Below, piece after piece: positions 32,837 to 43,135 of a stretch of 64,000 bases of DNA (positions are counted from its first letter, which is position 1; every line of letters begins with the position of its first letter). The stretch spans positions 1,810,501 to 1,874,500 of the forward strand of contig CANUEZ040000165.1 in NCBI GenBank assembly GCA_948099385.1, in the 5' to 3' direction. Source of the DNA: Fasciola hepatica. Taxonomy: Eukaryota; Platyhelminthes; Trematoda; Plagiorchiida; Fasciolidae. The notes beneath the pieces were generated by a model. That model did not search any database. It saw nothing but the letters and a program-made list of their open reading frames with translations, and had not been told where the DNA came from. The translations under genes were made by a program, and so were the position numbers.

Positions 32837-33103
32837 TACCAGAGCTCCAATCTCAGCGTCGTAAGCGTCTGTAGAAACTTACGTTGGACAGCTCTGGTCA
32901 AAAATAGCTACCGTGGGAGTTGAAGCAGCCAGTTGACGAATGGAGTTGCAAGCACACTCTTGTTAAGTATTCCAAACAAATTCCTGTCAATTCCGTGTCA
33001 GTTTATGTAATGGTTTCGAAATGGTTGCAAACTTTTCAGAATGCCGTTGGCAGTAAGTACACATATCTAAAAAGTGTTTTACTTGTTCAACTGTTACCGG
33101 CTT

Positions 33104-33892
33104 CTAGCATTCCAGGATAGCACATGTATTCTGCTCATTTGGCTTCACTCCAGCAGATGAAATGACATGACCGAGAAACTCAATTTCTGACACATCGAAT
33201 TGGCACTTTCGTAAATTTAGACGCAAATTTAGTTCATTCAAACGAAGTAATACGATATATAAGTTAGACGCGGGCTCTTCGGGAGATTTGCCAAACACGC
33301 AAATATCATCCATGTAAACAACGCAACCTTTCAGATCTGCAAAAGAAAGTGTCATAAACTTTTTCCAGGCTGCTGGTGCACAAGCCAGCCCCATAAGAAG
33401 TACTTTGTATTGAAAGAGTCTATCCTGAGTTAGAAAAGCCGTCAAAGGTCGTGAATCAGTTGTGAGTGGCATGTGAAAATAGGCGCTTCTCACATCCAAC
33501 TTCGAAAATACCTTAGCACCGACTAACTTTACGATTGGTTCGTCCCCAGTTGGCAACGGAAATTTGTCTACGATGACATGCTAGTTTAACATGTGTAAAT
33601 CAGCACAGACTCGTGCAGATCCGTGTTCCTTGAGATCTGCAACCAAAGGATCGAATCATTTAGAGCATTGTCATGGTTCAAATAAATCGTTCTCGAGCAT
33701 TTCCCGAAGCACTTTAATAACCACCTTCCCTTTAGCGAGTGGTATTGGTCGGGTTTGGTGTGTGCTGAATGGAGTTGAGTTCGAAAGCAGTCGTATTCTG
33801 TGTTGTCCAATTGGAATTCGCCCGATATCGTCCTTAAATAAATTGGAAAATTTCGCCTGGAAACCGTTAACTTCTGCGTTTTCCGCAAGCAT
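33104..33892 (-). pseudogene. pol: element H reverse transcriptase
   Basis: Frame 33104-33556 (150 codons) contains FSKLDVRSAYFHMPL (first catalytic Asp), LFQYKVLLMGLACAPA, VVYMDDICVFGKSPEEP with the YMDD active site, and FLGHVISSAGVKP. Frame 33671-33892 upstream carries the start (TPFSTHQTRPIPLAKGKVVIKVL). A break near 33560-33670 separates fingers from palm. The YMDD form and the LACAPAAWKK stretch set this family apart from the CsRn1-like and C families. Confidence 0.85.
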
Positions 33893-33904
33893 CCTGTCAA
33901 CACA

Positions 33905-34260
33905 TTAAGCAGCTCGCAGCGATACCATGGCGTTTCGGCCCAAGAACTGTTTGCTGTAATTGTTTGACACGTACACAGCAATCCGGCACTTACAGTTTTC
34001 GTTCAAGAATAACGTTACATGTCTAAAACCAAGAATGGACACTGTATCGTTTGAATAACTACCAAGTATACGACTACAGGTGCATTGGTAAAGTGGCAAA
34101 ATGGGTGCGGTAAAAATCGTAAGGTATTAGTTATCGGTGAAGCTGAGTCTAGTTCTATTTTTAAAGAATGTACATTATCAACAGGTTCGAAATAGAACGC
34201 ACGAATACCAGGCAAAGGCATTTTAGATTCAACATTACGCAATGCTGGACGAGAAGAACG
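33905..34260 (-). pseudogene. pol: element H protease-to-RT region, decayed
   Basis: The minus strand reads RHVTLFLNENCKCRIAVYVSNNYSKQFLGRNAMVSL, a segment that in gypsy elements joins the protease flap (LLG.NA / LLGRDW type) to the reverse transcriptase. I do not see a clean DTG site; it would lie near 34100-34260. Confidence 0.5.
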
Positions 34261-34265
34261 AATGT

Positions 34266-34500
34266 TTAGGGCGTGAATGTTATCAGAAGACTGGTTTGTG
34301 GAACACAGATCGCTAGCATTTGTGTCACATACGTGAAGAGCAGTACGTTTACGATAAACACGAGCAAAATGACCATACTTACCGCAAATGCGGCACTGGA
34401 CATTTGATGCGGGGGTACTTCCGCATCTAAAGCAGTAAACACTCTGTTTCGAGATACGATCCGTCTTCGGTTTAACAGCTCTGATACGATAAACATTTAT
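34266..34500 (-). pseudogene. gag: element H Gag zinc knuckles
   Basis: Minus-strand sequence near 34340-34450 encodes CFRCGSTPASNVQCRICGKYG type knuckles in a frame differing from the one listed (the longest frame reads out of phase in part). The pattern CX2C...C..CGK.GHFAR followed by a basic stretch is typical of gypsy Gag C-termini. Confidence 0.55.
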
Positions 34501-34505
34501 ATTGA

Positions 34506-35112
34506 TTACGTCGGCGTGGAATAGTTTCCCTTGCTCATGAATGTCACTTTTGGAACTGCAATGTCACATCCAATATCCCAATTGAGTTTGAGAAAATTTC
34601 CCGCAAGTATAGCTTCACGAAATCTTTGATCACAAACGCCCGAAGCCAGTTGTTGAACAAGAAGCTCCTCTTCAACTTTATTTGCTGGCACGGAGTTGTA
34701 GTCAGCCGCGTGCAGCCCAGACAAGCCGAGAAACGAAATCATCAATCTTCTCTCCAGCCTGCTGCTTCAGGAGTGCAAATTTGTAACGTGCCACACAGGC
34801 ATTTATACGGGGTCCCCAATATTTGTCTAATGTTTCCAGCGCATTTTTCAACGATGTCTCCATGCCCAAACTCATTGCTTCAAAAAGCCTTCGTCCTTCA
34901 TCCCCCAGATGTAGTCGAAGAAGTTTCAGCTTATGTTCTTCTAAAAGCTTGATGTCAGTATTGAAGACGAGCAAAATCTCCACGTATTCGATGCGAATAG
35001 ATTTCCACGAATTCCACGAATCTGAGGATGGTTTACGAGCTGCATCGATCCAAAAATGATCTATGGCAAGAATTGTAGCAGTCATTCCGCAGGTTTGAAG
35101 CCGCGACGTCAA
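34506..35112 (-). pseudogene. gag: element H Gag capsid
   Basis: Frame 34702-35112 (136 codons) carries ARKPSSDSWNSWKSIRIEY, EEHKLKLLRLHLGDEGRRLFEA and ALLKQQAGEKIDDFVSRL; frame 34506-34745 continues with EEELLVQQLASGVCDQRFREAIL. Capsid of the same family as fragments at 27942-28466, 52010-52620 and 54150-54290. One indel near 34720 splits it. Upstream (35115-35190) is a leader or LTR remnant that also resembles 30490-30580. Confidence 0.75.
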
Positions 35113-35189
35113 ATGTTGTGTTCAGAACTAAGCAGGTTGTCAGCAGGAAATCACTGTATTGTAGAAAGTAGACGGTAAGCCGCAAGAGC

Positions 35190-35760
35190 CAGCAAACGTA
35201 TAACTTTAATGTATGAATCGATCGATTGTCTCTCTAAGCGCATGCCCGATCAGGCCGAACACAATAGCCCTCGATTCAGAAGTGATGGTTTCTACTCAAT
35301 TCTGATTGAAAGTGTCATACAAAATTCTAGGACAATGCACTACAGTCCCACAACAAATGATACGGCGGAGAGACTAAACTGGGCGCTCAAAGAGTCTATA
35401 CAAGCAACTGAACCCGATAGAGAGCAGTTGGAGGACGCGCTTCTGATGGTATTGTTAACTTACAAAACAATCCCACATGGGGCTTCAAGGAAACCCCGAG
35501 TGAACTGATGCTACGAAGACCCACTTGCAATCATCTGTATGCAGCGTGCTTGTGGAGTACGCACGGCAATGTGAAGGACATGGAGTGCAGGCTAAATATT
35601 ACCGACCAGACCAGACAGTCAAAGCGGGCAGATTTGTGCGCATCAGAAAACCACAAGTTTACAAAGACAATAGTGTCCCTTCTCCACCGTCATGTGTGGA
35701 GAAGGCTTCAAATTCCTAAACATATCGGGTACAAGATAGTTCAGAGGTAAATGCCAGGAG
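35190..35760 (+). pseudogene. pol: element I integrase, resumed after the H block
   Basis: Plus-strand frame reads LSKRMPDQAEHNSPRFRSDGF, aligned to LSRFGLPDEIVTDNGPQFCSYEF of H, then HYSPTTNDTAERLNWALKESIQ (Glu of the triad), LLTYKTIPHGAS and, one frame on, KYYRPDQTVKAGRFVRIRKP, the usual tail. It begins almost exactly where the fragment ending at 31785 stops. The second catalytic Asp is changed (HNS in place of DNG). Confidence 0.75.
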
Positions 35761-35869
35761 ATAGTGCATTTCTCCCTATAACAGCACTGCACGTCGACAA
35801 CCACTTGCCACTTCTCAGTAAGGTATGTATCCTTCCTCAGCCGTTAAACCGCGCCGTAGTACGCTGTGC

Positions 35870-36125
35870 TGTGTAGAACGAAAACAGAAGTATGTCTGGG
35901 AATGACAATCTACATTAAATGGCACTTGATATAATAAACGGTAAGAGAGAAGTAACAGACATTACTAGTCAGATGTTTAGGGTCTGTTCGGGATGTTTGT
36001 CCACACAAGCTGAGGACAATCATGTGACACACACGTAGGTGTCTTAACAAAATCAACAATTCAAACTATTTGGTCATTACTATAGTTACACCCACTTCCG
36101 CGCCAAATTGACGCTTCCCCAGAAG
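35870..36125. repeat. dispersed repeat R2, copy 3
   Basis: Third R2 copy (see 5905-6165 and 7050-7298): AACAGAAGTATGTCTGGGAATGACAATC in two blocks, GTTCGGGATGTTTGTCC, CACACACGTAGGTGTC and TTTGGTCATTACTATAGTTACACC. It lies right after the end of element I. Confidence 0.6.
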
Positions 36126-36269
36126 CAAGATCATGTCGTGTCCAGCTTACAGAGTCACGCGCACCAACAATCAATAGCCCATCCTAATTCCGTTTTGGCT
36201 CAATACAGTGCAGTTGGTATTTTGCGTTCTACCATAAAATGCTGTTCCGTTGTTACGCTAATTATTTCT

Positions 36270-36400
36270 AAACAAAAATGTAACCGAATGCGAAAGCCAT
36301 GCATTGCAGCACTTTGTCGATGTAATGCTGGAAAAATTGCGCTGCGTTTTGTAAACCGATCGGCATGTGCATGAACTTAAAAAGACCTAGAGTTGTGGCG
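36270..36400 (-). pseudogene. pol: CsRn1-like reverse transcriptase fragment
   Basis: Matches, at moderate identity, the B element segment around 47955-48035 that encodes the [15 protein letters not shown] region before the active site (plus-strand blocks GCACTTTGTCGATG and GGCATGTGCATGAACTT). It is followed by an RNase H piece in the reverse of the normal order, so the locus is rearranged. Confidence 0.5.
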
Positions 36401-36438
36401 CTGGCAGCCTTGAGTATTTCTTATTCAGCCATAAGGAT

Positions 36439-36678
36439 TTGGTGTACTGTGTTGACATCAGGTCTGGACAAAGCATCAACCACAACATTGCCAACTCCAC
36501 TTCCACAGCGGATATCTGTTGTGAACTGAGAAATGTAATCCAAATGGCGCACTTCTCTGGATTGATATCTATCAAGTTTAGCATGAAGTGCATGAGCAAG
36601 ATGTTTGTGGTCAGTGTGTTCGCGAAATTACCATCCCTCAAAAATACGACAGAATTGACGAATTGCCAAGTAGATAGC
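36439..36678 (-). repeat. inverted repeat, arm 1 (CsRn1-like RNase H segment)
   Basis: A 240-bp segment whose reverse complement is 38229-38468, with a single difference that I can find (CCCTCAAAAAT versus CCCTCCAAAAT). In coding sense (minus) it is the RNase H to integrase link of a CsRn1-like Pol, equivalent to 47095-47345 in element B. The arm ends abruptly on both sides. Confidence 0.95.
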
Positions 36679-36689
36679 GAAACTACAAT

Positions 36690-37265
36690 GAAACCCTATC
36701 ATCACATAGGTAATGGACTAGCTAAACGCACAAATCAAATCTTGAAAAATCTCATACGAGAGTATGTCAACTAATGAACGACTCAAGCAGTGGGATTTCG
36801 CACTTGCACGATATCAGTTGGCGTGCCGTGCATCCATTCAAAAATCGGCTGGCATGGTTACGGGGAACGATATGCGTTTTTCAACGTATGCTCGTCTTCC
36901 AAAGACCTTCATTGACACTCTGTGTGCATCACCGCACGTTCGTCAGGCGCAATCTGATCTTCAGTGAACACAATTTAGCAAGTCAACATATGAAGGCCAC
37001 CCAAAACCACCAAAAGTCCTAGTACGATCAACGGGCGACATCATATTTGTTTAACCCAGGGGATCGAGTGTGGATGTTGGAAACTGTACCCCCACACCGG
37101 AATACATTCGAAGTTTCACCGACAATGGGAAGGACCTTAAGTAGTCGACCGGGTCCCCACAGACGTGAAATACCGCCTTACACTGTCCAGCAGGGCCAAT
37201 TGGTCCGTCGTGGTGCAGGCAAACCATCTCGAACAGGCCCAAGGAGTGTCACATGGCGCTCTTAG
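36690..37265 (+). pseudogene. pol: C-like gypsy integrase fragment
   Basis: Plus-strand pieces in order: HHIGNGLAKRTNQILKNLI (catalytic Glu replaced), KQWDFALARYQLACRASIQKS, LVFQRPSLTLC, FNPGDRVWMLE, then in another frame KFHRQWEGP followed by a stop and RLTLSSRANWSVVVQANHLE. They follow the element C integrase from core to GPY/F module (LPTCLPAYRASVQTSTGQSP, PGEEVW, GWTGPF). Several frame changes; dead. Confidence 0.65.
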
Positions 37266-38039
37266 GCCAGAGGGGCATGTGTAGTGTATAACAAGCGATT
37301 AAATTGGCCGCCACTAATTGTGTATGGTTTCCACTTATCTCCCAGACGTGGAAACACTGACAGTAAATGACCAAACGAACGAACATGCCGAAAATACACA
37401 CGAACAACTTGAAGGAAAGAGACTGTGTTATTGTTGTTTGAAGGGACACAACAACAGAGTCACACCTAGGGCGTTGACAACCTGCAAGTTACTCATTCTG
37501 CTGTTACAGAATAAATCATGCGGTTCATCCAGCATTCTGCTTGCGTAATTCTGACTGAGTGTGATGCTTGGTGTGCTCGCTAATTAAAGGTTATCTATTA
37601 TGGGCGTTGTCCTTTCTCTTGGTAAATAGCTTGAAATGTTTCAGAGGAATACCACAACTAATACTACTACTACTGTGTCTGCTGTTCTTGCCTCTGCTAC
37701 TGTTATCACTGCGATCACTACACCTGAGCCTGGTACCAGTATCATTACTCTGAGTACCCTTTTTTCTTTAGCACAAATACTGTCGTCGTTTCCACTACGA
37801 CGATTGCTATTTTAACTACATCACCGGTCATGTGCCGTGTTCTTCCATCTTTGGGAAGGGAGAAGTGATGTGGTGTTCGGTTTAGACAGTCACGCAGACA
37901 GTCGGTCGATTCAAATACAAAATCTACGTTTGCTGACCTTTGCATTGTTTACTGTTTACATTCTACAACACTGTGATGTTCTGTTGATAATCAGCATAGT
38001 TTTGGATACACACCAACTGCCAAACAAGGTCTCGCAGAT
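37266..38039. other. no gene recognised; ACT-rich block at 37640-37830
   Basis: No coding frame with a domain. The middle part has CTACTACTACTG and ATCACTACACC triplet runs like those at 26786-26990. Confidence 0.45.
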
Positions 38040-38480
38040 GTCACCATGATGCATCATTCCCATTCGGATGCGAATACCAAGTTGATCCTAACAACGGATG
38101 CATCGAATACCGCGGTCGGTGCGGTGCTCCGTCAAATTGTGTGCAATCACATTCAACCGTTGGCGTACTTTTCAAACAATCTTCAAGCAGCATAGACTTA
38201 AAACAGCGAATTTTCTCGTGAACATCTTGCTATCTACTTGGCAATTCGTCAATTCTGTCGTATTTTGGAGGGATGGTAATTTCGCGAACACACTGACCAC
38301 AAACATCTTGCTCATGCACTTCATGCTAAACTTGATAGATATCAATCCAGAGAAGTGCGCCATTTGGATTACATTTCTCAGTTCACAACAGATATCCGCT
38401 GTGGAAGTGGAGTTGGCAATGTTGTGGTTGATGCTTTGTCCAGACCTGATGTCAACACAGTACACCAAGTCCGACGTCAT
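38040..38480 (+). pseudogene. pol: CsRn1-like RNase H domain
   Basis: Plus-strand reading gives [21 protein letters not shown] then AVGAVLRQIV, an in-frame stop region, then LAIYLAIRQFCRILEGWQF, HTDHKHLAHALHAKLDRY and [12 protein letters not shown]. This parallels element B residues around its RNase H ([38 protein letters not shown]). Includes arm 2 of the 240-bp inverted repeat. Confidence 0.8.
38229..38468 (+). repeat. inverted repeat, arm 2
   Basis: Reverse complement of 36439-36678, 239 of 240 identical by eye. The CsRn1 homology continues to the left of this arm (38040-38228) but not beyond arm 1, so arm 2 is probably the source and arm 1 the inverted copy. Confidence 0.95.
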
Positions 38481-38790
38481 GCTTGATTTCTTGGGCCCCA
38501 ACTAGGAAGGAGGGCATCACCAACTGAAATCAAAGCCGAAGGCAACTTCTTCACGCCCCTGTGCCAAGTCATGGCCTGACCAACGCGCCTTTTCTTGCAG
38601 CCTTGCTCAGCATGTGCAAAAAGAGCACGAGCCAAGTAGATAGCGAGGAGTTCACTAGAAAATTTGCGGTGTCTAGTCTGTGCCGCTTGGAGCTCTTGTG
38701 AAAAGAACGCCAAGAGTTGAAATTGATTGCACAGAATTTGATCGGACACCGCACCAACCGGTATCCTGGATTGTTCCTACCCAACACGTT
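38477..38790 (-). pseudogene. chimeric frame: CsRn1-like RNase H start joined to RTE tail
   Basis: The 90-codon frame 38477-38749 begins in CsRn1-like RNase H (QLLAFFSQELQAAQTRHRKFSSELLAIYLA, as in [26 protein letters not shown] of element B) and passes near 38620 into GQAMTWHRGVKKLPSALISVG and SWGPRNQA, the C-terminal tail of the RTE-like protein. It is a junction of two dead elements, not a functional gene. Confidence 0.7.
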
Positions 38791-40019
38791 TTTCTAATTG
38801 AGCCGCCGCCTTAGTGACGCGCCATTCTAGAAAAGTGATGAATTGACCTACCAATTTTATACTGAAATTTCGTCGTACAAATGGTGTATTGTGCATTCAA
38901 ACCCGTCAATAAATATGGAGTATTGCATCCAAGAAATTGATGCATCTGTTGAGGTTTATGCAACAATGAAGCTTATGTTGCACTGGTAGGATGCTGCGAG
39001 TTTCCCATTCCCACTTATAACGCATGTGAGTTAACTGGTATGGCACAGCATGCTGTGGGGTACGAAGACTACTAACCTGACCCGCGGTTAGGCAACTCTA
39101 GTACCTGCTATATACTGGTAACTGCATCCGTTGAGCATTGATGTCTACACACTTAGGCACCGGTTTCCTGCTAACAGAACATCTTACAGCCAACTCTACC
39201 GGACAGATAGTACAACCACTGAGGCTACATGGCAGTCATTTGTACGACGAACTCAATGGCCTCTACTTCGCAAATGGTGCACTCCACTACCCGTTACGAA
39301 AGTAAACGTCCTTCTGACTACGTCCATCAACCTCCACACTACAACGCCCCGTTGTTGCGCGCGTGAAAGAAGACTCACGTACCAACATTCCTATTGAAGG
39401 ATAACAAACGCACCTGAAGGAAGACAACACCTCTCGGTATTAGTCACAAATTAGTGGCCCACGGAGGCCGGTTTCGCATTCTCTCATTCTTTGGTCGTCC
39501 ATCATCCGGCCAGAGATGACATGCACACTTAATTCCCAAGAAATCACATTGCAAATGTGCCAAACGCGTACAGGAACGGTACTTGATGAACTCATTTTCC
39601 GGCTAGCTCATTGGTCCGTGAACTGCAAAAGCGGAAACGCGAGCCGGTCGTGGAATCCGTAACTGAATGGTTCCAAACCAGGTACCATTGGCCGAGCCCC
39701 GGCTGAATCGCCCACGGAATAACTGACACCCCGGTACCCGCACCGCACAAGCTGCATCGCAAAAGTGGAGCGCAGCGCCTACGCGTCAGTTTATCTATGA
39801 CGGCTGCTCCAATCAAATGTAACGAGCGGGGCGACCAATGGCTTGGAAGAAACTTACCAACATTTGGTCGACACAAACGATTTTTACCTAGTATTCAATA
39901 ACTTCACAGTCATGAGTGGTAACAAAATCCTCATGCAGTTAAGGTCCTTGTGAGCCACAAAGGGATTAGTGAGAAATCCATCAGCGCGTAACGACTCCTC
40001 TACCCAAACCCAGGTAGGA
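38791..40019. other. no gene recognised (about 1.2 kb)
   Basis: No recognisable domain. The part 39590-39850 is GC-richer than its surroundings and contains a 94-codon frame without a signature. It may be an unclassified repeat. Confidence 0.4.
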
Positions 40020-40684
40020 ACAATCCGTACTTTCGCACCAGCCGAGATACTGAATGCATCTGTTGTTAGGACCCACTCGGTATTTAGGTCAGAGTGTGGA
40101 TGATGCATCACGGTGGCGTCTGTGAGAGTTAATTTGGATTTTGCGAAAGCTCCCTTGGCCTCGGGAGTGAGATCGATCACCTTGGCATTAGACTTGAGTG
40201 GGTCAGTGAAAGGCGAAACGATAGACTCACGGTGAGGAATGGAACAAGAGTAGTATTTCAAAATCCCCAGGAAACGACATAATCTTGTGGTCGTCTTTGG
40301 GGCGGGAAATGATAGAGTGCTACGCACCTTGTCTGGGACGGATGTCAAACTGTGTTGGGGGATATTGTGCCCGAGAATGTCAATAGACGTGATGCCCGAA
40401 CACGCATTTATTGGGGTTCAGTGGAAGTCCATAGTATTGGAAACTCTGGAAAAGTTGACGAAAGTGGCGGAATGCTCCATTGGAGAGGTGCTGGTAGTTA
40501 AATTGTCGTCAACGTAGCCAAACGCGAAGGATAGACCTCGGAGCACTTCATCAATAAAACGTTGGAACATCTGTGCAACGCTTCGTTACCCAAACAGCAT
40601 GCGCACGAACTGGAACATGCCAAACGGCGTGGTGATGGCAGTCTTTTGTGTGTCTTCTTCGGCCATTGGGGTTTCGTGATCTGC
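40020..40684 (-). pseudogene. pol: element F reverse transcriptase and RNase H start (CsRn1-like)
   Basis: Frames read PDKVRSTLSFPAPKTTTRLCRFLGIL (thumb), LTDATVMHHPHSDLN and VLTTDAF (RNase H first Asp region), after which homology stops near 40020. The active site near 40500-40520 reads FAFGYVDD in one frame. Integrase is absent. Interrupted on its right by a solo LTR at 40685. Confidence 0.75.
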
Positions 40685-41145
40685 TGTAATACCTTGCACA
40701 TCCTCCATATTCTACCATTTCCTTCTCACTGTATTGTACACAGCGTTTTATTGGTTAATCAAATTATTAAGGGCTCTTTCAACTCAACCGCAAGTGGTTA
40801 CGGCTGATCGTTTTCTTTGCGTTGCTTGTGACCGGTTGCTGTGACCGGTTGCAACAAAGACCAGACTCATGCAATACCGAACCCAATTTTTAGTGCTCCT
40901 ACCGCGACTCGGTAGCCAAGTCTGGAATTATTAGGATCCCGTCGAAAGGCGTACAACAGCCTGACCGAAAGCTGCGTCGAACTACAATTCAAGAGCAATT
41001 TTGTGTAGTCGGTTTGATATCAGTTTACCAAACATCGTGGACACACTGGGGGTCACTTTTTCTATTTCTGTTGCACCGTATTTCTGTACACCAGCATTTG
41101 TTAACATACTTCATTTTTGTCTCCTATCTTTATTGAACTACCGCA
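40685..41145 (+). repeat. solo LTR of the E type inside element F
   Basis: About 461 bp, beginning TGTAATACCTTGCAC and ending CTACCGCA. Homologous to the reverse complement of the E LTR (14772-15222). It splits the F reverse transcriptase: GTGATCTGCTG before it and TCAAGAAGTCGATCTTG after it are adjacent in element B (GTGATATGCCTTTACGAGGTC). Without internal genes it is a solo LTR left by recombination. Confidence 0.8.
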
Positions 41146-41700
41146 ATCCCTTCAAGAAGTCGATCTTGTGAATGATTGACTTCCCTGAGAAATTCCGAGG
41201 AAAATCATGTATGTGTTAAATCAGGTACCTGTCGGGAAAGTTGATGCTAGGGCACCGTAGTCTTCACAAGGTCTCCAATCACCGGATGACTTCGAGACCA
41301 TGTGCAAAGGGGAGGCCCATGGGCTTGAAAATGGTGTGGTTATACCGAGATTCATTATATGCTCGAATTTGAGGCATGCAATATGGATTTTGTCAGGGCT
41401 GAGTCAGTGTGGTTGAAAGTGGATTGTCTGGCTTTTGTTGAGAATGTGATGACGAACGTGGTGAGATGCTGGGTCGGCGAACTGATATTGTTTAGCGAAC
41501 GACAGAATCTCTTTCAGAATGTCAGTTAGTGGTAATTGTGGGATGAGCAACCGAATACCCAGGGAGTTGGTGAATTTTCCTATGTCGAGGGCGCAGTGCT
41601 TGTTTGTGGTGTCTACCCGCTTTCCAGTTTTGGGTTCCATCAAGATGCTAAAGTGTGACATGAAATCCACGCTGAAGATGGGAGTCTGAGAGTCCGCTTC
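41146..41700 (-). pseudogene. pol: element F Pol: protease-RT link and fingers
   Basis: Frame 41404-41670 carries [26 protein letters not shown] and DILKEILSFAKQYQFADPASHHV, parallel to [28 protein letters not shown] in element B. Decayed fingers follow toward 41146. Confidence 0.8.
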
Positions 41701-42000
41701 ATTGAAAACTTATTGGAAACATCGCTGAAAACTCAAATTAAGGGTGACTGACCGTCGGCCATATTTCGCAATCGTCTTATTGTTCGCTGCCCATCGTGTG
41801 GACTGTACTGGTTTGAGATTCTTGGGCAGCGGTATGACACTGACCTCAGCCGCGGTAACGATGAGAAGGCGGAAACAACACAATAGATCAGCGATTTCTA
41901 ATAAGCGTCTTGAAAGTGGAGAACCAGTCGCGGTTCTCACTGTTACTTGCTGGCTTAAGTGTTTGACGCTGGTGTGGAAGACTAAAAAGTGCAAGACTGA
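41701..42000 (-). pseudogene. pol: element F protease
   Basis: The frame 41710-41994 includes AAEVSVIPLPKNLKPVQSTRWAANNKTIA, matching [27 protein letters not shown] of element B right after the DTG site. The DTG itself is lost through decay in the preceding codons (LIVTAAEVS). Inactive. Confidence 0.75.
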
Positions 42001-42590
42001 TCACACTTTCTTGTTTTGGAGCACACATGATGTGTGAGGTTACCACTAGACGAATATAAATTGTGACTTGTGGGATCAGAGGGTCCCCGTGTCCAACCAA
42101 CTTCTTCAAAGAAGTTGTAGAATCCAACATAATGAGCACCTATTCGGTCGTTGTTGGTAATGTGTCAATCCAAATATCACGGAATACTGCATCATCTATT
42201 TGACTACTTGCCAGTACGAAACGCACGTGCTGAGAAGTTGTTTCGTCGGCAAGTTCCAAACAGGTAAGCAGTTCGTGTAATAATTTGCTGGTGAATGGGC
42301 CAGTACGTCGGATGACGAAGTCATTATGTTTAGTGTAGCTATCTTCCATATGGATGTTATCGAGATGAAAGCACATGGAGGTAACGGGTGCAATCACTGG
42401 TTATTCTACGAGTAATAAACACGGCATCAACCTACAGAAGCCAAATACAGTGGTTGGTAGATGCAAAAATGTGCAGTTTATTGATTATCGAAGGGTGATT
42501 GAGGGTTTCGTTGTCTCTAGTATTATCCAACATGATGTGTGGAGTGCGAATGATAAAATATCTAGCCAAAGTAGTAAACAAACGTGCTCT
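42001..42590 (-). pseudogene. gag: element F Gag, decayed
   Basis: Frame 42140-42397 carries LHELLTCLELADETTSQHVRFV and QIDDAVFRDIWIDTLPTT, parallel to LRELFTSVELGDQTPSQLMRHM and QMDDAVFREI in element B. The Trp of the DIW motif is present here, while element B has a stop codon at that position. Zinc-finger region near 42010-42060 is decayed. Confidence 0.7.
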
Positions 42591-42606
42591 GAGGGCTCAC
42601 GAATTT

Positions 42607-43135
42607 TGTAGTGTTCTACGGTCTACATAGATAAATTATACAGATAAAAGTCAAAATAATCTAAGATAACAGTAGTGAAGGAACAACGAGCAAAGGAGTG
42701 TGGCCGGATTATTGGACGGGAAATGTACGCTAAACACAAAAGACAGTGAAATAAATGGTGCGAAAAGAATCCAAAATCGTTCGTCAAGCTCTTCGTAGGA
42801 ACATGGATACCAAAGATTCAATGTTGACCAATGACTTGATCAAGAAGATGGAGGAACAACAGCTGTCTGTCGCCGTCGAAGCATCTACGAGATATGCAAT
42901 CCACAGGTAGATCTCTGACTGAAAGAAATCCAGAACAATCCAAATCAGAAAGCGAATTAGCTCTGAAAGGAACGATTTGTCCACGGGTTATTGCTATTGT
43001 GGGCTTAGTAGTATTTGTGAGTTCGTGCAGAGAATTAAGTACTGATTAGGTACATTTAAAAGTCTGTACAACAAGGAGGTCTTTATCGAGGCACTTTATG
43101 AAGATGAAAAAGTGGGAAATATACGGGTATCTACA
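42607..43135 (-). repeat. 5' LTR of element F
   Basis: About 529 bp, with TGTAGTGTTCTACG at the inner end next to the site TTCGTGAGCCC (a decayed form of TTGGTGAG) and CGGGTATCTACA at the outer end. Both ends match the B-type LTR; the middle is strongly diverged. Confidence 0.65.
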
